From Rhodeus uyekii (Eukaryota > Chordata > Actinopteri > Cypriniformes > Acheilognathidae), in contig JAWRVZ010000253.1 of assembly GCA_037043235.1 (NCBI GenBank), forward strand, positions 513,501 through 577,500: 64,000 nucleotides of DNA, written 5' to 3'. Under the pieces are notes generated by a model. The model had not been told where the DNA came from, did no database searches, and was given only the letters and a program-made list of their open reading frames with translations. The stretch's first letter is position 1. Every line of letters begins with the position of its first letter. Shown here in pieces: positions 59,364 through 64,000 of this stretch. The translations under genes and the position numbers were made by a program.

Positions 59364-59366
59364 CTA
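59361..59366 (+). promoter_or_regulatory. Putative readthrough stop: UGA-CUA between ORF1 and ORF2
   Basis: TGA at 59361-59363, then CTA. The same frame is open from 59364 to the ORF2 stop at 62456. UGA followed by CUA is a known leaky stop context in cellular and viral readthrough. Function here is inferred. Confidence 0.55.
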
Positions 59367-62300
59367 ACTGGGGTCCAGGTCAGGAAGCAGACAAACTGGC
59401 TAAACCGACCGTCTGCTAGCTGTCTCACGTCACAGAGGTCAGATAAATTACAACACATAGAAACTCTTTCTCCTAGATATCCTATAGAGACTGTGTCTGT
59501 TCCACGAATTAGCAAATACAAAAAACTCTCAAAACCGTTTAAGGGTAAAAATTTAATTGATTTACAAACAACTAAGAACGGTTATAACACAAATGAACAA
59601 ATGATAAAGCTTGGGTTGCTGAATATACGATCCCTTTCCTCAAAAGCACTTATTGTAAATGATATAATTACAGATCATAAACTAGATGTGCTGTGTTTGA
59701 CAGAAACCTGGCTAAAACCAGACGATTACATTACTTTAAATGAGTCCACCCCTCAAGATTACTATTATAAACATGAGCCTCGTCTGAAAGGTAAAGGAGG
59801 AGGTGTTGCTGTAATTTATAGTAACACGATCAGTACTGCTCAAAGGTCTAATTTGAAATATAATTCTTTTGAAGCGATGGTCCTTAATGTAAAATTATCT
59901 AGTGCAAGTAATAATTCCTGTTTAACTTTTGTGCTGGCTATTCTATACAGGCCACCAGGGCACCATACAGACTTTATCAAAGAATTTGCTGATTTTCTCT
60001 CAGAACTAGTAATGTCTGCAGATAAAGTCATAATTGTCGGTGATTTTAATATCCATGTAGATAATGAAAAAGACGCATTGGGATTGGCATTTAGAGACAT
60101 CTTAAACTCTATTGGAGTTACACAACATGTATCAGGACCCACTCATTCTCATAATCATACTTTAGATCTAATATTGTCGCATGGGATCAATGTTGATACT
60201 GTTCAAATTCTACAGCAGAGCGATGACATCTCAGATCATTACTTAGTTGCGTGTAGACTACCTTTAGCCAAAGTCGAAAAACTAACTCCCTGTTATAAAT
60301 ATAGTAGAACTATCACTCCTAACACAAAAGATAGCTTTATAAATAATCTTCCTGATCAGTTTGATCTACTTAACATCCCAGATAGCCTAGAAGAACTTGA
60401 TGTTGCAACAGAAACTATTAACTCTCTCTTTTCCAGCACTTTAGACACTGTTGCTCCGTTGCGCTTAAAGAAGATTAAAGAAAATAGTCCAACACCGTGG
60501 TACAACGAGCACACCCGGGCCCTCAAGAGAGCAGCCAGAAAAATGGAGCGGAGCTGGAAAAAAACTAAGCTAGAGGTTTTTCGCATTTCATGGAAAGACA
60601 GCTCTATTGCATTCAGAAAAGCCTTAAAATCAGCTAGATCTGCTTACTTTTCCACCCTCTTAGAAGAAAACAAATACAACCCTAGGTATTTATTTGAGAC
60701 AGTGACTAAATTAACAAGAAATAAAGCCTCAACCCCAGATGCTTTAAAACAGCACAGCAGTAATGACTTCATGGACTTCTTTACTTGCAAAATTCATAAT
60801 ATTAGAGAGAAAATTATAACCATGCAACCGTCTACTACAATATCACAAAATACAGTAAATTTTAGTGTCCCCGAAGAAAAATTCCACTCCTTCATTGCTA
60901 TTGGGGAGGAAGAATTGTCTAAACTCGTTAAATCATCAAAATCAACAACATGTATGCTAGACCCAATACCAATTAAGCTACTGAAAGAGTTGCTTCCAGT
61001 GATCATAGATCCTCTCCTTAATATTATTAATTCATCTTTGTCATTAGGATACGTACCAAAAACCTTTAAGCTGGCCGTAATTAAACCGCTTATTAAAAAA
61101 ACACAACTTGATCCTACAGAATTAGTTAATTACAGGCCGATATCGAATCTACCTTTTTTGTCAAAGATTCTAGAAAAGGCAATATCTTCACAACTATGTT
61201 CCTTTCTAGAAAGAAACAGCATCTACGAGGATTTCCAGTCAGGATTTAGACCATATCATAGTACTGAGACTGCTCTTATTAGAGTTACTAATGATTTGCT
61301 CTTATCATCCGATCGTGGTTGTATCTCTCTGTTAGTGTTACTGGACCTTAGTGCTGCATTTGATACAATTGACCACAAAATCCTTCTGAATAGACTTGAA
61401 AATGATGTTGGCATTAGTGGAGTTGCATTAGCCTGGTTCAAATCATACTTATCTGACCGTTATCAGTTTGTAGCAGTAAATGAGGAGATGTCATATCGGT
61501 CACAAGTTCAGTATGGAGTTCCTCAAGGTTCAGTGTTAGGACCATTGCTTTTCACCCTGTACATGCTTCCTTTGGGTGCAGTTATTAGGAAGCATGGCAT
61601 TAGCTTTCATTGTTACGCTGATGATACTCAGCTCTATATTTCTTCTCATCCGGATGAAACAAACAAATTCACTAAATTAACAGAATGCATAACCGATATA
61701 AAAAATTGGATGACTAATAACTTTCTACTGCTTAATTCTGAAAAAACAGAGATTCTAATTATTAGACCAAAAAGTTCAGCGCGTAATAATCTAGACTACT
61801 GCCTAACACTCAATGGCTGTTCTGTCAAGTCTTCGTCGTCAGTTAGAAACCTGGGTGTGCTCTTTGATACCAATCTTTCATTTGAAAGCCATGTTTCTAG
61901 CATCTGTAAAACGGCATTCTTCCATCTTAAAAATATATCTAAATTGCGACATATGCTCTCTAAGACGAATGCGGAAAAGTTAGTTCATGCGTTCATGAGT
62001 TCAAGGCTAGATTATTGTAATGCTCTACTAGGTGGTTGCCCTGCACGCTTAATAAACAAATTCCAGCTGGTCCAAAATGCAGCAGCTCGAGTTCTTACTA
62101 GAACCAGGAAATATGAGCATATTAGCCCAGTTCTGTCAAACCTGCACTGGCTTCCTATTAATCACCGAATACATTTTAAAATCTTGCTAATTACTTACAA
62201 AGCATTAAAGGGTTTAGCTCCCCAGTACTTGAGCGATCTCTTAACACATTATAGTCCTTCACGTCTATTGCGATCCCAAAATACTGACCAGCTTATAATA

Positions 62301-62456
62301 CCTAGAATATCAAAGTCAACTGCTGGCGGTCGATCCTTTTCCTATTTAGCTCCTAAACTCTGGAACAGTCTTCCTAATACAGTTCGGGAAGCAGACACAC
62401 TCTGTCAGTTTAAATCTAGACTAAAAACACATCTTTTCAACCTGGCATACACATAA
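59364..62456 (+). CDS. L2 ORF2: APE endonuclease and reverse transcriptase
   Basis: The first in-frame ATG is 59601 (MIKLGLLNIRSLSSK), but the frame is open from the ORF1 stop, adding 79 codons. APE endonuclease: LNIRSLSSK, LCLTETWL, AILYRPPGHH, VGDFNIHVD, SDHYLVACRL. RT: LVNYRPISNLPFLSKILEKA, LDLSAAFDTIDHKILL, YGVPQGSVLGPLLFTLYM, and YADD at 61614-61625. The C-terminal domain carries SRLDYCNALLGG and LHWLPINHRI and ends THLFNLAYT. About 951 aa from the ATG. It nicks target DNA and primes cDNA synthesis from the element's 3' tail. No inactivating change seen. Confidence 0.93.
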   Translation, partial: LTGVQVRKQTNWLNRPSASCLTSQRSDKLQHIETLSPRYPIETVSVPRISKYKKLSKPFKGKNLIDLQTTKNGYNTNEQMIKLGLLNIRSLSSKALIVNDIITDHKLDVLCLTETWLKPDDYITLNESTPQDYYYKHEPRLKGKGGGVAVIYSNTISTAQRSNLKYNSFEAMVLNVKLSSASNNSCLTFVLAILYRPPGHHTDFIKEFADFLSELVMSADKVIIVGDFNIHVDNEKDALGLAFRDILNSIGVTQHVSGPTHSHNHTLDLILSHGINVDTVQILQQSDDISDHYLVACRLPLAKVEKLTPCYKYSRTITPNTKDSFINNLPDQFDLLNIPDSLEELDVATETINSLFSSTLDTVAPLRLKKIKENSPTPWYNEHTRALKRAARKMERSWKKTKLEVFRISWKDSSIAFRKALKSARSAYFSTLLEENKYNPRYLFETVTKLTRNKASTPDALKQHSSNDFMDFFTCKIHNIREKIITMQPSTTISQNTVNFSVPEEKFHSFIAIGEEELSKLVKSSKSTTCMLDPIPIKLLKELLPVIIDPLLNIINSSLSLGYVPKTFKLAVIKPLIKKTQLDPTELVNYRPISNLPFLSKILEKAISSQLCSFLERNSIYEDFQSGFRPYHSTETALIRVTNDLLLSSDRGCISLLVLLDLSAAFDTIDHKILLNRLENDVGISGVALAWFKSYLSDRYQFVAVNEEMSYRSQVQYGVPQGSVLGPLLFTLYMLPLGAVIRKHGISFHCYADDTQLYISSHPDETNKFTKLTECITDIKNWMTNNFLLLNSEKTEILIIRPKSSARNNLDYCLTLNGCSVKSSSSVRNLGVLFDTNLSFESHVSSICKTAFFHLKNISKLRHMLSKTNAEKLVHAFMSSRLDYCNALLGGCPARLINKFQLVQNAAARVLTRTRKYEHISPVLSNLHWLPINHRIHFKILLITYKALKGLAPQYLSDLLTHYSPSRLLRSQNTDQLIIPRISKSTAGGRSFSYLAPKLWNSLPNTVREADTLCQFKSRLKTHLFNLAYT

Positions 62457-63129
62457 CACATTATACATACATTTTAATCCAAATCATGTAAAATGATTGT
62501 TAGGCTGCATAATTTAGATAAGCCGGAACCGAGAACATTCCCATAACACCTGATGTACTCGATACATCAGAAGAAGAATGGCATCTACGCTGATATTGTT
62601 CTCTGTTTATTCCGAGGTTACCGTGGTCAGCCGGATCCGGGCCGTATCCAGATCAGATGAAGGACCTGGACACGAGCACAGCACTACCCTGAAGTGTCTG
62701 CGGAGACCGTGACTCTACTAGACCCTCCCCTGTGACGATCATGAACCCATCTCCAACCGGACCAAATTGGACTTCATATTGGACTTGAATTGTTGTCAAT
62801 ATAATAATCATGTACTGTTTGGCTTTGGCCAGAGGAGAACTGGTCCCCCGACTGAGCCTGGTTTCTCCCAAGGTTTTTTCTCCATTCTATTCTTCATTCG
62901 TTACGTCACCTGCCGGAGTTTTGGTTCCTTGCCGCTGTCGCCTATGGCTTGCTCAGTTGGGGAAACTTAACACTTAAAATTCATCAATTGTATTGATTCG
63001 CCTGCTCTTTTGGGGCTTCTGTTCAGCCAAACAAACTTTGTTTATATTGTTTTTCCTGTAAAGCTGCTTTGAAACAATCTACATTGTAAAAAGCGCTATA
63101 TAAATAAAGGTGACTTGACTTGACTTGAC

Positions 63130-64000
63130 TTGAAGAGATGTGTTTCAAGCAGAGTGTGTCTGCTTCCCGAACAGTATTAGGAAAACTGTTCCAGAGTTTA
63201 GGAGCTAAATAGGAAAAGGATCGACCGCCAGCAGTTGACTTTGACATTATAAGCTGGTCAGTATTTTGGGATTGCAATAGACGTGAAGGACTATAATGTG
63301 TTAAGAGATCACTCAAGTACTGTGGAGCTAAACCATTTAATGCTTTGTAAGTAATTAGCAAGATTTTAAAATGTATTCGGTGATTAATAGGAAGCCAGTG
63401 CAGGTTTGACAGAACTGGGGTAATATGCTCATACTTCCTGGTTCTAGTAAGAACTCGAGCTGCTGCATTTTGGACCAGCTGGAATTTGTTTATTAAGCGT
63501 GCAGGGCAACCACCTAGTAGAGCATTACAATAATCTAGCCTTGAACTCATGAACGCATGAACTAACTTTTCCTCATTTGTCTTTGAGAGCATATTTCGCA
63601 ATTAGATATATTTTTAAGATGGAAGAATGCCGTTTTACAGATGCTAGAAATGTGGCTTTCAAATGAAAGATTGGTATCAAAGAGCACGCCCAGGTTTCTA
63701 ACTGACGACGAACACTTGACAGAACAGCCATCTAGTGTTAGGCAGTAGTCTAGATTATTACATTCAGAACTTTTTGGTCTAATAAGAATCTAATCTAAAA
63801 TAGAATCTCTGTTTTTTCAGAATTAAGCAGTTATTAGTCATCCAATTTTTTATATCAGTTATGCATTCTGTTAATTTAGTGAATTGGTACGTTTAATCAG
63901 GATGAGAAGAAATATAGAGCTGAGTATCATCAGCGTAACAGTGAAAGCTAATGCCATGCTTCCGAATAATTGCACCCAAAGGAACTACGGCTTGCGGGAC
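63130..64000 (-). pseudogene. Host L2 copy, ORF2 half
   Basis: The minus strand reads LSKTNEEKLVHAFMSSRLDY, GLAPQYLSDLLTHYSPSRLL and WNSFPNTVREADTL, then a small deletion before the truncated THLF end. It joins the 3' UTR at 58203 once the full-length L2 is removed. Upstream ORF2 sequence (63602-64000) is frameshifted and runs off the window. Confidence 0.92.

Larger units (their letters stand above)
58204..63132 (+). mobile_element. Full-length L2-clade LINE, apparently intact
   Basis: About 4.9 kb: a 290-bp 5' UTR, ORF1 (58494-59363), ORF2 (frame open from 59364, first ATG 59601, to 62456), a 3' UTR and a (TGACT)n-type tail ending near 63132. No internal frameshift or premature stop was seen apart from the ORF1 UGA. 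It is inserted within an opposite-strand L2 (TTG at both sides). Nine or more partial copies in the window share its sequence, so it represents the dominant LINE family here. Confidence 0.93.

Overview
The window looks like a stretch of a cypriniform (zebrafish/carp-like) ray-finned fish chromosome. It has vertebrate multi-exon genes with GT-AG introns, no bacterial features, and dense teleost transposons: DIRS, L2/CR1 LINEs, Tc1/mariner, hAT, gypsy-type LTRs, tRNA-derived SINEs and long microsatellites.

Two host genes lie in tandem on the minus strand. (1) The 5' end of a fibrillin gene, best read as fbn2: start codon at 30486 and seven exons down to 4155, leaving the window on the left. The exons encode signal peptide, N-terminal unique domain, EGF1-3, the first hybrid domain and the first calcium-binding EGF. 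Exon sizes (83, 99, 96, 96, 198, 126) and phases agree exactly across all junctions. (2) A complete slc27a6-like fatty-acid transport protein / very-long-chain acyl-CoA synthetase gene: ten coding exons, 43696 to 32681, summing to 618 codons plus stop. FBN2 and SLC27A6 are also neighbours in human, which supports both names, but there they are head-to-head while here they share a strand. The fibrillin has lost the odd ninth cysteine of hybrid domain 1 and the basic furin motif of its propeptide.

Almost everything else is transposon DNA. 1-3410: a minus-strand DIRS element whose gag is split by a hAT element with a perfect 8-bp target duplication. 4509-12112 (fibrillin intron 6): LTR, L2, Tc1 and a Helitron2-like element in nested order. 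13587-20440 (intron 5): an unexplained interval with inverted ends, a recurrent 13-mer, a 99-bp tandem array, a long inverted repeat and exon-like pieces behind a palindromic promoter-like site. 20850-23765: L2 split by a mariner-like element. 27850-29475 (intron 2): a 51-bp minisatellite. 31397-31982: two copies of a short sequence, the second lacking exactly two GT-AG introns. 33742-39584 (slc27a6 introns): pogo-like, hAT and Tc1-like elements. 44868-58200: mariner-like elements, a MITE, a repeat-ORF LTR element, and a Russian-doll insertion at least five levels deep.

58204-63132 is a full-length, apparently intact L2-clade LINE. ORF1 has an SGNH-esterase domain and ORF2 has endonuclease and reverse transcriptase domains. 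The two ORFs are in one frame, separated by a single UGA followed by CUA, which suggests stop-codon readthrough. This LINE sits inside an older, opposite-strand L2 copy whose halves flank it.

All calls come from reading the sequence and recalled family features; no alignment or database search was run.
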